Assembly (NCBI RefSeq): GCF_014201885.1
Contig: NZ_JACHFN010000002.1
Location: forward strand, 248,001 to 312,000
Length of the DNA stretch: 64,000 bases
Origin: Deinococcus budaensis
Lineage (GTDB): Bacteria > Deinococcota > Deinococci > Deinococcales > Deinococcaceae
Direction: 5' to 3'
Of the stretch, positions 47,815 to 63,514 are shown piece after piece. The translations under genes and the position numbers were made by a program. A model generated the notes under the pieces. That model was not told the DNA's origin and ran no database searches. It saw nothing but the letters and a program-made list of their open reading frames with translations. Numbering within the stretch: position 1 is the stretch's first letter; every line of letters starts with the position of its first letter.

Positions 47815-48357
47815 ATGAAAAAGATGCTGCTGGGAGCCGTCGGGCTGAGCGCGATGCTGGCGAGTTGTGGTGGGGTAGAAGTTATTGCTCCGGTGAGCAA
47901 TTTACAGCTAACCTCGTATCAGAGCGAATATGTTTTGAAGCAAAGAGCAGTGGATCAGGACGGCAATGTCTACGACGCCGGAGCATCTGTCATATGCGAC
48001 AATACGACTACACGCATTGGCTTCACTGCGAAATGGAATGGGTCTATCAACCAAATTGGCGCACGCTTGGAAGGCCGCGATACAGGCAGGACGGCAGAAG
48101 TGTACTCTGGTTCTCTGGGCAACCTTTACTCCTATGGATCTGATGTGCAGTTTGAATTCGGTGTCGGCGCTGGACTAGCTCCGCAAACGGTAGGCAAGCG
48201 CAGCCTGAGTGCTCAAGACATCATCGTCAAGCCTATTAACACTATTAGGGTTAAAGGTGCATCCTTCCTGATTATTCAGGCCAGGAGCGCGGATGGGACG
48301 ATTAGCAACGTTTCCCCCAGCGTTCAGGCTTTGCCTATCGCAGACTGCGTTCTCTAG
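47815..48357 (+). CDS. Low-GC predicted lipoprotein
   Basis: 180 residues. Signal [18 protein letters not shown] with lipobox Cys18; the rest is beta-type sequence ([41 protein letters not shown]) ending IADCVL. No family recognised. The gene is about 50 % GC after the signal sequence, far below its neighbours, and uses codons rare here (TTA, ATA, AGA-like third bases). This suggests recent acquisition or poor amelioration. AAAGG precedes the ATG. A good terminator follows. Confidence 0.75.
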   Translation: MKKMLLGAVGLSAMLASCGGVEVIAPVSNLQLTSYQSEYVLKQRAVDQDGNVYDAGASVICDNTTTRIGFTAKWNGSINQIGARLEGRDTGRTAEVYSGSLGNLYSYGSDVQFEFGVGAGLAPQTVGKRSLSAQDIIVKPINTIRVKGASFLIIQARSADGTISNVSPSVQALPIADCVL

Positions 48358-48378
48358 TAATCTCATACAGTCACGTGA

Positions 48379-48407
48379 GGCCGCCCCACTCGGAGGCGGC
48401 CCTTTTT
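48379..48407 (+). terminator. Rho-independent terminator
   Basis: GGCCGCC (48379-48385) pairs with GGCGGCC (48395-48401), loop 9 nt, followed by CTTTTTC. Confidence 0.88.
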
Positions 48408-48416
48408 CTTGCCCTC

Positions 48417-50018
<1,602 letters not shown>

Positions 50019-50025
50019 GCTGCCT

Positions 50026-50031
50026 AGTGTA
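50026..50031 (-). promoter_or_regulatory. Leaderless-type -10 box TACACT
   Basis: Seven nt upstream of ATG 50018 (minus strand). Confidence 0.6.
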
Positions 50032-50101
50032 GCGCCGCCCCCCCATTCGCACCTGAGCAGCCCTTTTCGCCGAAACGCGGCAGGCGTCACAATGGGAAGA
50101 C

Positions 50102-50932
50102 ATGGAAACCTTCTGGCTGGCCGTCACCAACCTCGGGCGCGACGAGGTCTTTATCGTGGTGCTCGCGCTCTACACCTGGCTGGTAAACCCGCGCGGCGGA
50201 CGCGACCTGGGGGTGGCCTTCGCGCTGTCCTATCTGGTGAACACGGCGCTCAAGTACGGCCTGGACCTGCCGCGCCCCTTCACCAACGACCCCGGTGCGG
50301 CCAGCGAGGCGGCGCGGGCCACGGCGGGCGGCCCCGGCCTGCCCAGCGGCCACACCCAGATGGCCGCGACCCTGTGGGGCGGCGTCGCGGCGCAACTGAA
50401 CCGCCGGGGCGCGTGGCTGGTGGCCCTGCCCCTGATCGCGTTGATCGCCGTCTCGCGGCTGGCGCTGAATGTCCACTATCCCAGCGACGTCGTGGTGGGC
50501 TTGCTGCTGGGCGCGGTGTTTGCCCTGCTGGCCGCGCGCGGAGTCTTCGCGCAGTGGGGCGTGTGGCGCTGGGCCATTCCGGCGATCTTCCTGACCATCG
50601 CCGCCTTCTTGCCCGCCGGAACCGGGCGCGAGTACGGCGTGGCGCTGGGCCTCCTGGCGGGCTTCTGGTTCGTCCGGCCCGACTTCACGCCGCCGCGCGA
50701 TCTGGCGGGCCGCCTGACGGTGGGCGTGCTGGGGCTGCTGCTGGTGTTCGCGGTGTTTTTCGGGCTGGGAGCGTTGCCGGACGCGGTGAAGGATGGTGGG
50801 CTGGTGCGGGCGCTGCGGTATGCGGCGCTGGTGTGGGTGGCGGCGGAGGGGGTTCCGCTGGTGCTGCGGCGGTGGCTGCCGAGCGTCGGGAGAAGTGAGG
50901 GTGGGGCTGGGGAGTTGGCCGCGTCCCGTTAG
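50102..50932 (+). CDS. PAP2-family membrane phosphatase
   Basis: 276 residues with about seven membrane helices. The three phosphatase motifs are intact: [10 protein letters not shown], the PSGHTQMA motif and [16 protein letters not shown]. It dephosphorylates a lipid or isoprenoid phosphate such as undecaprenyl pyrophosphate at the membrane, which would recycle the carrier used by the WecA-type enzyme. The stop directly abuts a G/C repeat (50933-50977). Confidence 0.9.
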   Translation: METFWLAVTNLGRDEVFIVVLALYTWLVNPRGGRDLGVAFALSYLVNTALKYGLDLPRPFTNDPGAASEAARATAGGPGLPSGHTQMAATLWGGVAAQLNRRGAWLVALPLIALIAVSRLALNVHYPSDVVVGLLLGAVFALLAARGVFAQWGVWRWAIPAIFLTIAAFLPAGTGREYGVALGLLAGFWFVRPDFTPPRDLAGRLTVGVLGLLLVFAVFFGLGALPDAVKDGGLVRALRYAALVWVAAEGVPLVLRRWLPSVGRSEGGAGELAASR

Positions 50933-50977
50933 CCCCCACCCCCCAGCCCCCTACCCCCACCGGGGGCAGGGGGGAGT
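50933..50977 (-). repeat. REP-like G/C palindromic repeat, copy 1
   Basis: Reads on the minus strand CTTCACTCCCCCCTGCCCCC, then GGTGGGGGTAGGGGGCTGGG and on; an imperfect hairpin. Same element as 51334-51374 and 56761-56803, in opposite orientation. Confidence 0.75.
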
Positions 50978-51333
50978 GAAGGCGCTTCGCTATGAAAAAA
51001 ACGCTTCTCGCTCGATAGGTGGTTGTGCTTCTCCACTGCCCTGCCACCAGCCCTCGTCGGCTGACCTCTCCCCTTCACCCGGGTCGCTGACCTGCTTCTG
51101 GCTGCCCTCCCCCTTCTCGCCAAAGCGGTGGCCTGACCCTCCTGCTTTTCTAAACCGGGTCAGCCGACGGCCAGGTCCCACCCTTCCAGCTCGCTTTCCA
51201 GGCAGCCGAGCCGTTCGGGCCGCAGGCCCGAGGCCTTCCAGCATTACCGGAGCATGGCGTTGAGGTAGGAACGGTCACAGGGGAGGCGCCGCCATAACCG
51301 CCTGGAACGACTCTTGCCGAGCGCAGCGAAAAG

Positions 51334-51374
51334 CTCCCCTGCCCCCTCCGGGGGTAGGGGCTGGGGGTGGGGGA
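51334..51374 (+). repeat. REP-like G/C palindromic repeat, copy 2
   Basis: CTCCCCTGCCCCC-TCC-GGGGGTAGGGG forms a hairpin, followed by CTGGGGGTGGGGGA. Confidence 0.8.
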
Positions 51375-51419
51375 GAACCGAATCAAGACACCCTGCCACA
51401 CCGACCCGACCAGCCCCGC

Positions 51420-53690
<2,271 letters not shown>

Positions 53691-53832
53691 GCCGTGTTCG
53701 GGAAGAGCGGGAACGGAGGCGCCAGGCACGCGGGGCAGAATAGCGCGGCCAGCCGGGCGGCAAGGGAAGCCCGCGCCCCAAGGCTCAGGACAACCGTAAG
53801 GATGGGGACTGCACGCGGCGCGGCGGCGACGC

Positions 53833-53838
53833 TACCCT
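53833..53838 (+). promoter_or_regulatory. -10 box TACCCT upstream of the small ORF/tetR
   Basis: Seven nt before GTG 53846, 12 nt before the in-frame tetR GTG 53851. Confidence 0.5.
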
Positions 53839-53845
53839 GGGCGGC

Positions 53846-53965
53846 GTGAGGTGGACTCCGCTCGACTCCGTCCTTTCCGGGAAAGCGCCGGGGCACCTGG
53901 CGTTTCGCGGAACCCACCCCCTTGGCCCTCGCCGCTCGCCCCGCCCGGTTCTCCAGGCCCCATGA
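53846..53965 (+). CDS. Possible small ORF overlapping tetR (39 aa)
   Basis: GTG start placed 7 nt after a TACCCT box, as in leaderless genes here. The 39-residue product begins [16 protein letters not shown], is Pro/Arg-rich and ends QAP; its TGA overlaps the tetR ATG 53962 as ATGA. It could be a leader peptide coupling translation to tetR. High GC makes short ORFs common, so the case rests on promoter position and the exact overlap. Alternatively tetR itself starts at GTG 53851 in another frame. Confidence 0.35.
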   Translation: MRWTPLDSVLSGKAPGHLAFRGTHPLGPRRSPRPVLQAP

Positions 53966-54651
53966 AGGTCGACCGCGAGGAGCAGGACGACGCCCGGCGC
54001 GAACGCATCGCCCGCGCGGCCTTCGAGCTGTTCGCCCGCAGCGGTCTGGAGGCGACCAGCGCCCAGGACATCGCCCGCGCCGCGTTTGTGAGCCGCACCA
54101 ACCTGTACCGCTACTACCCCAGCAAGATGCACATGCTGCTCGCGCATTTCGAAAAGGCCGTGCAGGCCAGCCGCGACGACGCCGTCGAGCGCCTGAGCCG
54201 GGGCGCGAACCCGCAGCAGGTCTGGGACAAGGTCACGGGGCGCATGGCCGACCTCGGCGTGCGCTACCGCCACCTGGTCGGCGCGGTGGGACACGCGGTT
54301 CTGAGTGCCCGTCACGAGGGCGGCCGGACGGACCACGCGGGCCAGCCCCCCGGCGAGGGCGTCCGCACGGCCCTGACGCTGGTGGCGCTGGTCGAACCCG
54401 TGTTGATCGCCATGCGTGACCGGGGCGCGCTGCGCGACGGGGTCAACACCCACCTGCTGGGGACCCTGCTGGTGGACGCCTGCCTGCTAGCGCTGCTGCA
54501 CGGCGGCCACCGCGACCAGCGCGAGGTGCTGCGCGACTGGCAAGACCGCTTCAGTCTGCTGCTGCACGGCGCGCTCGTTCCGGACGCGGCGCAGGAGCGG
54601 GCCTGCGAGGGCGGCGCGGGTCCCGACACGCCGCTCAAGACGCGGGCCTGA
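53962..54651 (+). CDS. TetR-family transcriptional regulator
   Basis: 229 residues. N-terminal helix-turn-helix [46 protein letters not shown] sequence (residues 12-55) is unmistakable TetR; the C-terminal ligand-binding region is helical. The target is unknown; pgi lies 76 nt downstream and the only divergent neighbour is rel. ATG 53962 is nearest the HTH; a GTG at 53851 would add 37 Pro-rich residues. Confidence 0.88.
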   Translation: MKVDREEQDDARRERIARAAFELFARSGLEATSAQDIARAAFVSRTNLYRYYPSKMHMLLAHFEKAVQASRDDAVERLSRGANPQQVWDKVTGRMADLGVRYRHLVGAVGHAVLSARHEGGRTDHAGQPPGEGVRTALTLVALVEPVLIAMRDRGALRDGVNTHLLGTLLVDACLLALLHGGHRDQREVLRDWQDRFSLLLHGALVPDAAQERACEGGAGPDTPLKTRA

Positions 54652-54715
54652 CGCTCGGCGCCCTGGCCTCCCCATCCCCAACGGTCGGCGAAACCCCACC
54701 CGCCGGGGGCGCTGG

Positions 54716-54721
54716 TATGCT
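54716..54721 (+). promoter_or_regulatory. Leaderless-type -10 box TATGCT of pgi
   Basis: Six nt upstream of ATG 54728. Confidence 0.62.
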
Positions 54722-54727
54722 CCCGCC

Positions 54728-56419
<1,692 letters not shown>

Positions 56420-56817
56420 CAGAGGGAGCGGCCAGCTTCCAGCGACTTGCGGGGCAGGGGGCTGGCAGAGCACTCGGCGCGGAGGAGGTGGGGAGAGGGG
56501 GATGGGGAACGCTGGGGACCTGACCTGTTTCCCCCCTTCCGGCCTCCCCCATCAGGAGGGAGGGAGCAACAGCGCAAGAGCTTGAGCTATTCAGAAACGG
56601 GCACAGCGGACGCCGCACAGATACGAGTCAACAGAGTCCGCACCGCCTTCCCCACGCCTCAACCGCGCAGCTCCCTGGGTGGCTGCAGCGTGGATGCACC
56701 AAGCTCAAACATTGCGTTTGATGACTGCCCCATCCCAGCGCCGCCCGTCTCCCCTTGCTTCACTCCCCTGCCCCCTCTGGGGGGAGGGGCTGGGGGTGGG
56801 GGCACCTTCCAACGCCG
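56420..56817. other. Gene-free spacer between pgi and the alarmone-synthetase-like gene
   Basis: 398 bases between convergent genes. It holds one G/C repeat (56761-56803) and a mixed, lower-GC stretch near 56575-56720. No start signals or recognisable ORF; perhaps decayed sequence. Confidence 0.45.
56761..56803 (+). repeat. REP-like G/C palindromic repeat, copy 3
   Basis: CACTCCCCTGCCCCCTCT, then GGGGGGAGGGGCTGGGGGTG; aligned with copies at 50933-50977 (reverse) and 51334-51374. Confidence 0.75.
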
Positions 56818-57900
56818 CTACCCCGCCCCCACCTCCCGCGCATACACCGCCCGCACCGTCTCCACCATCCCCTGCGCCGAGCCGCTGAGGTCCAGCAGCC
56901 GCACGATCTCCAGCGGATCGAGGGCCGGATTCGCACAGGCCCGCCACAACCCGTACTGCACGACGCTGCTGCCAGGGCGCAGACCCCCCGCCGGGGTCCA
57001 CAGCTCGCGCACCTGCGGCAGCAGCGCCGAGGCGAAGCGCACGAGCTGCGGCCCCTGCCGGGCGAGTTCCTTGTGCAGCAGCCCGACCGAATGCACGCCG
57101 ACGTGGTGCAGCAGGCTCGCCAGCCGCTGCGCCCGCTCGGGGTCCGACCAGTCCGAGAGCAGCGGGACATGCAGCGCCTCCGCGATCTGGAGGTCGAGGT
57201 CATGGATGGGGGCGGTGCCCAGCAGGTACTTCAGACTGGGCGCGTCGATAAACACGCTGTCGGGCGCCTCCGTGATGCGGGTGGGTAGGGTGGCGGCGTA
57301 GTCGTGGCTGAGGCGGTGCAGGGCCATGAATTCCTCGTCGGCCATCTCCAGCAGCCCGGCGAGGCGGTAAAAGCGGCGCCGGACCTCGCGCGGCACGGCC
57401 TCGCGGCTCTTGTACCCCAGGTCGTGCTCGATCTCGGCCCAGGCGTGCTGGAGGATCGAGCGGATCTGCACCTCGTAGTGCATGCCGGGCAACGCGGGCA
57501 CCAGGTCGGGTTCGGCGCGCACCACGTAGTGCACCCCCAGGTAGCCGAAGCGGTCGGGGTCGTGCATCCGCGACTTGTCGATGGAATGCTTCCAGTCCAC
57601 GACGTGGTGCTCCTCGATCAGGCGGGCAACCACCTGCACGTCGCTCTCGAAGTAGGTGATGACGCGCAGGCCCACCAAATCGGTCACGTCCCCCAGCGTG
57701 CGGTAGCGCCCCGGCTTGCGCCGCAGCTTGTCGGCCAGGCTGGCCGGGCGCTTGACCCGCCCGGTGATGTGGTGGATGTTCAGGCCCGCGTCCGCGAGCA
57801 GCCGGGTGATGTGCGCCACCACGGCGCTTCGCAGCCGCTCGTAGTCGGGCAGCGCCTCCTGATAGGCGTGCAGCAGCTCGGGGTCCATGGTGGCCCGCAT
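56818..57900 (-). CDS. RelA/SpoT-domain protein (single synthetase domain)
   Basis: 360 residues. The synthetase domain (about 30-185) shows [50 protein letters not shown] and [22 protein letters not shown]. There is no HD hydrolase, TGS or ACT domain. The C-terminal 170 residues are helical and of unknown role, longer than in small alarmone synthetases. It may make (p)ppGpp or pyrophosphorylate another target, as some toxic relatives do. ATG at 57900 or 57888; no ribosome site or -10 box is clear. Confidence 0.85.
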   Translation of the reverse strand: MRATMDPELLHAYQEALPDYERLRSAVVAHITRLLADAGLNIHHITGRVKRPASLADKLRRKPGRYRTLGDVTDLVGLRVITYFESDVQVVARLIEEHHVVDWKHSIDKSRMHDPDRFGYLGVHYVVRAEPDLVPALPGMHYEVQIRSILQHAWAEIEHDLGYKSREAVPREVRRRFYRLAGLLEMADEEFMALHRLSHDYAATLPTRITEAPDSVFIDAPSLKYLLGTAPIHDLDLQIAEALHVPLLSDWSDPERAQRLASLLHHVGVHSVGLLHKELARQGPQLVRFASALLPQVRELWTPAGGLRPGSSVVQYGLWRACANPALDPLEIVRLLDLSGSAQGMVETVRAVYAREVGAG

Positions 57901-57990
57901 GATAGGCGCCCCGCCGCGCTCCCGCCCAGAGGGGTAAGAGACGGGTGGGGGTCACCGTCCCGGCAGCCTGCGCGGGTGCATCCTGTTCAC

Positions 57991-58320
57991 ATGGCCTCCG
58001 AGGACCGCTCCACTGCCCCCGCCGTCTCCTTTCCCGCTCCGGGGCGCATCCCCTATCCCGGCGGGTGCGTGCTGGAACCTGGCCCCTACGCGCTGGACTA
58101 CCTGTTGAACTGGCGGGCGGACGTGACCGTGCGCGGCGTGTCTCACGCGGACACCCCGGTCTTTGCTCTGCTGCGGGACCTGCTGGCCGACCCCGCCGCC
58201 CACGGCCTGACCCCCGCCGAGGCCGGGGCCGCCCGCGACCGTTTTCTCGCGCTGGCCGGGCAGGCGCTGGAGGCCGAGGGCGGCGATCCGGCCTGGCTGG
58301 CGCGCGAGTTCGGGCGCTAG
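57991..58320 (+). CDS. Small hypothetical protein upstream of the MocR gene
   Basis: 109 residues, soluble. [14 protein letters not shown] leads to [31 protein letters not shown] and a helical C-terminus ([20 protein letters not shown]). No family recognised. CATCCT lies 6 nt upstream of ATG 57991. The MocR gene starts 4 nt after its stop, so they are probably co-transcribed and perhaps functionally linked. Confidence 0.65.
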   Translation: MASEDRSTAPAVSFPAPGRIPYPGGCVLEPGPYALDYLLNWRADVTVRGVSHADTPVFALLRDLLADPAAHGLTPAEAGAARDRFLALAGQALEAEGGDPAWLAREFGR

Positions 58321-58324
58321 GCGC

Positions 58325-59764
<1,440 letters not shown>

Positions 59765-59788
59765 CCGGTCCTCCTAGGTGAGCCGGGT

Positions 59789-59794
59789 TACACT
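59789..59794 (+). promoter_or_regulatory. Leaderless-type -10 box TACACT
   Basis: Six nt upstream of ATG 59801. Confidence 0.6.
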
Positions 59795-59800
59795 ACGGTA

Positions 59801-60166
59801 ATGCGTCTTCTGATTCTGGCTCTGACGGCGGCCCTGGCGCTGCTGTACTTCACGTTTGGGCTACGGCTGGGCTACGTGACCCTGACGCCCACGCAGCTGC
59901 TCAACGCGCAGGGGCAAAACCGCTACAGCTTCGAGCTGTACGAGGACGGCAAACACGTCGGCGTGCGCGGCACCTGCACGGTGCGCAGCGGTCAGGCCAC
60001 CCTGCGGCTGCTCGACCCGGCAGGCACCCAGGTCGCCGGGCAAAGCTGCCCGAAAGGCACCTGGTCGCTGCGGCTGCTGGGCGGCGGTCAGCCGGGTCTG
60101 TACCAGTTGATCGTGGACCTCGACCGCTACAGCGGCACGCTGGACCTCAAGGAACTGCGCGAGTAG
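59801..60166 (+). CDS. Small membrane-anchored or secreted protein
   Basis: 121 residues. One N-terminal hydrophobic helix ([19 protein letters not shown]) serves as signal or anchor; the outside part is a small beta domain ([61 protein letters not shown] in outline) with two cysteines that may pair. Function unknown. Leaderless box upstream. It is convergent with rpsT; a shared hairpin region follows. Confidence 0.72.
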   Translation: MRLLILALTAALALLYFTFGLRLGYVTLTPTQLLNAQGQNRYSFELYEDGKHVGVRGTCTVRSGQATLRLLDPAGTQVAGQSCPKGTWSLRLLGGGQPGLYQLIVDLDRYSGTLDLKELRE

Positions 60167-60168
60167 CG

Positions 60169-60229
60169 GTGCTCCCGCCACAGGCAAAAGCGGGAGCACT
60201 GTTCTCCCCAGGGGGAGGTGCTCCCGCTT
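60169..60229. terminator. rpsT terminator with a third, competing arm
   Basis: On the minus strand AAGCGGGAGCAC (60229-60218) pairs with GTGCTCCCGCTTTT (60199-60186), a 12-bp stem with a U-run: a good rpsT terminator. GTGCTCCCGC recurs at 60169-60178 and can pair with the same central arm for the plus-strand gene. Confidence 0.78.
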
Positions 60230-60254
60230 GCGGCTGCGGGCCGCGGGCCGGGCT

Positions 60255-60533
<279 letters not shown>

Positions 60534-60708
60534 AGGATTCTCTCTTTCTCCCGCACTCGCGGGGCGGTTCCCAGCCTGGGCGGGAACGCGACGCGCCGGG
60601 CCTCGGCGCATCCGGGCCGCCGCTCTGCACGGCGCCTGGAGCTGCGCCACCCCTGGGGGGTGGGCAACCTGGGCATCTTAGCGGGTGTGCTGGGGCAGGC
60701 GCAAGCGC

Positions 60709-60714
60709 CATACT
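60709..60714 (+). promoter_or_regulatory. Leaderless-type -10 box CATACT of recX
   Basis: Seven nt upstream of GTG 60722. Confidence 0.45.
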
Positions 60715-60721
60715 GGACGGC

Positions 60722-61291
60722 GTGACGGACCCTCCCGACACGCCCCCCGCGCCCACACCCGACCCGCGTCAGGCCGAGCAGCGCCAGAAGGCCCGCGACG
60801 ACCTGCTCGCCTACGCCTTCCGGGCGCTGTCGGGCCGCGCGCTCACGGAAGCCGAGTTGCGCGCCCGCCTCGCCCGCCGCACGGACGACCCCGCGCTGGC
60901 CGCCGAGGTGCTGGCCCGGGTGCAGGAGCTGGGCTACCAGAACGACGATCAGGTTGCCCGCGCCGAGGGCACCCGCCGGGGCGTGGGCGGCTTCCGGGTG
61001 CGCCAGACCCTCCGGCGCCGGGGCATGGAAGAGGACCTGATCGAGGAGACGCTCGCCGCCCGCGACCCCGAGCAGGAGCAGGCCGACGCCCTGGCCCTGC
61101 TGGAGCGCCGCTGGACCGCCTTCGCCCGCAAGCGTGATCCGCGGGCCAGTGCCTACGCTTTTCTGGCGAGGCGCGGGTTTGGGGGATCAGCGATCTGGCC
61201 CGCCATCGAGGCCGTCTCCCAGGGTCAGGCTGGCGGCGAGCCAGAGGACCTGACCGAGCCGGACACGGACGATTTCAGCAGCCCAGGGTGA
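60722..61291 (+). CDS. recX: Regulatory protein RecX
   Basis: 189 residues. [47 protein letters not shown] and [15 protein letters not shown] are the three RecX helical repeats. RecX binds RecA filaments and limits strand exchange and coprotease activity; in Deinococcus it restrains RecA during recovery from damage. recA is not adjacent. GTG start with a near-leaderless box; a C-terminal acidic tail ([10 protein letters not shown]) is extra. Confidence 0.92.
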   Translation: MTDPPDTPPAPTPDPRQAEQRQKARDDLLAYAFRALSGRALTEAELRARLARRTDDPALAAEVLARVQELGYQNDDQVARAEGTRRGVGGFRVRQTLRRRGMEEDLIEETLAARDPEQEQADALALLERRWTAFARKRDPRASAYAFLARRGFGGSAIWPAIEAVSQGQAGGEPEDLTEPDTDDFSSPG

Positions 61292-61395
61292 GCGGGCCAC
61301 GTGCTTGACACCCCCCGGGGCGCCGCGTAAACTGCCGGGCGCACCAAAGCGGGCTGCTGACTCAGCCTTGCCTGCTTGTCTGGGGCCGTGGTCGG

Positions 61396-61474
<79 letters not shown>

Positions 61475-61477
61475 CTG

Positions 61478-61515
61478 GAAGCCTCCCCCTCTCACGGGCG
61501 GGAGGCTTCTTGCTT
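61478..61515 (+). terminator. Rho-independent terminator of tRNA-Pro
   Basis: Ten-bp stem GAAGCCTCCC (61478-61487) and GGGAGGCTTC (61500-61509), loop 12 nt, then TTGCTT. Confidence 0.85.
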
Positions 61516-61570
61516 GTGCTGTGCCCGCCGCTGCCGCTTCCCTCTTCCGTCTCCTGAGAGCCTGCCCCCC

Positions 61571-62308
61571 ATGCGCGTCTTTGCCATCGCCGATCTGCAC
61601 CTCGCCACCGTGACCCCCAAACCCATGACGGTCTTCGGGCCGAACTGGGCCGGGCACCCGGAGGCGATCTTCCGGCAGTGGCAGGAGGAAGTCCGGGAAG
61701 ACGACCTGGTGCTGCTGCCCGGCGACCTCTCGTGGGCGATGCGGCTGCCCGACGCGCTGGTGGACCTCGCCCCGGTGGCGGCGCTGCCCGGAACCAAGGT
61801 GCTGCTGCGCGGCAACCACGACTACTGGTGGCCAGGGGCGGGCAAGCTGCGCGCGGCCCTGCCTCCCGGCATGTTGGCCGTTCACAACGACGCGGTGCGG
61901 GTCGGCCGCGTGGTCGTGTGCGGCTCGCGCGGCTGGCTCACACCGGGCCACGAGGCGCTGGGCGACGACGACGCGCGGCTGCTGAGGCGCGAGGCCGAGC
62001 GCCTGGGCCTCAGCGTGCAGGCCGCCGCGAGGCTGCGCCAGCCCGGCGACGTGCTGATCGTGATGCTGCACTACCCGCCCGCCAGCCCGCCCTACCCGCC
62101 CAACCCGCTCACCGCCGTGATCGAGGCGGCGCGGCCCGACCTGATCGTCTACGGTCACCTGCACGGCGCCCACCCCGAGCGCGCCCTGCGGTCCCTGGGC
62201 GGTATTCCGGCCCACCTCGTCGCCGCCGACGTGCTCAAGTTCCGGCCCAAGCTGCTGCTGGACCTGGGCGGCGCACCGGACGCCTCCCCTGCCCCCGCCG
62301 AAAGCTGA
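61571..62308 (+). CDS. Calcineurin-like metallophosphoesterase
   Basis: 245 residues. The metal-site motifs run in order: [30 protein letters not shown] and GHLHGAHP. It hydrolyses a phosphoester or phosphodiester; the substrate is not evident. The LSWAM and [10 protein letters not shown] blocks match a group of bacterial phosphoesterases of unknown role. ATG 61571 is nearest the conserved start; an earlier in-frame ATG overlaps the tRNA terminator tail. It lies 98 nt after the tRNA. Confidence 0.88.
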   Translation: MRVFAIADLHLATVTPKPMTVFGPNWAGHPEAIFRQWQEEVREDDLVLLPGDLSWAMRLPDALVDLAPVAALPGTKVLLRGNHDYWWPGAGKLRAALPPGMLAVHNDAVRVGRVVVCGSRGWLTPGHEALGDDDARLLRREAERLGLSVQAAARLRQPGDVLIVMLHYPPASPPYPPNPLTAVIEAARPDLIVYGHLHGAHPERALRSLGGIPAHLVAADVLKFRPKLLLDLGGAPDASPAPAES

Positions 62309-62367
62309 GCGCCCCCAACGTGAGCCTGGGCGGCTTCCCTGCGGCTCCCTCGCCGCACACTGCGGGC

Positions 62368-63474
62368 ATGACGGCATCCCCTTCCCCCTTGCCCCTCTCC
62401 GTGCTGGACCTCGTACCGGTGCCCCGGGGTTCGGACGCCCCCGCTGCCCTGCGCGAGACGGTGGCGCTGGCGCAGGAAACCGAACGCCTGGGTTACACCC
62501 GTTTCTGGGTGGCCGAACACCACAACATGGGGGCGCTGGCCGCCAGCGTGCCCGCCGTGGTGCTCGCGGCGCTGTCGCAGCACACCTCCAGGCTGCGGCT
62601 GGGCGCGGGCGGCGTGATGCTGCCCAACCACGCGCCGCTGGCGGTCGCGGAAAGCTACCGCCTGCTCTCGGCGCTGGCCCCCGGGCGGGTGGACCTCGGC
62701 CTGGGCCGCGCACCCGGCACCGACGGCCGCACGGCGCTGGCCCTGCGCGGCGCGGCGGGCCTGCACGAGGCACCCTTCGAGGCGCAACTGGACGACCTGC
62801 TCGCCTTCGGCCACGGCATTTTTCCGGCCGGCCACCCCTTCGCGGGGGTCACGGCGGCTCCGGCCGACACGGCGGGCCGCCCACCCCTTTTTCCGCCGCT
62901 GTGGGTGCTGAGCAGCAGCGGCTACGGGGCGCGGGTCGCTGCCGGTCGGGGCCTGGGACTGGCCTTTGCGGCGCACATCAACCCCCGGCTGGAGGACGCG
63001 GCGGCGGCGGTCCAGGCGTACCGGGCGGCGTTCCGGCCCTCGGCGGCGTTTCCGGAGCCACGCAGCCTGGTCGCGGCCAGCGTGGTCTGCGCGCCCACGG
63101 CCGAGGAGGCCGAGGACCTCGCCGCGCCGCTGGGCCTGATGTTCCTGCGGCTGATCCGGGGCGAGACGGCGCCCTTTCCCAGCGTCGCCGAGGCCCGCGC
63201 CTACCCCTACACCCCGCACGAGCGGGCACAGGTGGCCGCCTCGCGCGCCCGGGTGATCGTGGGCGACCCGGCGGGGGTGCGTGAGGAACTGCTCGCGCTG
63301 GCGGGGCGGACGGGGGCCGACGAGCTGATGCTGACCACCCTGTTGCCGGACCCGGCAGCCCGGCGGCGCTCGTACCGGCTGGTGGCGGAGGCGCTGGGGC
63401 TGGGGGGACCCGGGCCGGGGGCCGCCACAGAAGGGGCGCTCTTTTCCCCCGGCGCGGCGCCTTCCGGCGGCTGA
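62368..63474 (+). CDS. Luciferase-like (LLM) flavin-dependent oxidoreductase
   Basis: 368 residues. [64 protein letters not shown] and [24 protein letters not shown] are typical of the MsnO8/LLM class. It would use FMNH2 and oxygen on an unknown substrate. ATG 62368 has CACACT 6 nt upstream. A Gly/Pro-rich tail ends the protein. Confidence 0.9.
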   Translation: MTASPSPLPLSVLDLVPVPRGSDAPAALRETVALAQETERLGYTRFWVAEHHNMGALAASVPAVVLAALSQHTSRLRLGAGGVMLPNHAPLAVAESYRLLSALAPGRVDLGLGRAPGTDGRTALALRGAAGLHEAPFEAQLDDLLAFGHGIFPAGHPFAGVTAAPADTAGRPPLFPPLWVLSSSGYGARVAAGRGLGLAFAAHINPRLEDAAAAVQAYRAAFRPSAAFPEPRSLVAASVVCAPTAEEAEDLAAPLGLMFLRLIRGETAPFPSVAEARAYPYTPHERAQVAASRARVIVGDPAGVREELLALAGRTGADELMLTTLLPDPAARRRSYRLVAEALGLGGPGPGAATEGALFSPGAAPSGG

Positions 63475-63491
63475 CCCGGCGCGGGGGCCGC

Positions 63492-63514
63492 TATGCTGGG
63501 GGCCGGAGGCAGGC
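63492..63514 (+). promoter_or_regulatory. Promoter box and ribosome site of the last gene
   Basis: TATGCT at 63492-63497 and GGAGG at 63505-63509, 5 nt before TTG 63515; these signals set the start. Confidence 0.5.

Larger units (their letters stand above)
50933..51419. other. Gene-free spacer bracketed by two inverted repeat copies
   Basis: 487 bases between the PAP2 gene and the end of rel. It has a G/C repeat copy at each end in opposite orientation and about 355 bp of unremarkable GC-rich sequence between. Short ORFs here show no start signals or recognisable protein. Confidence 0.5.
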
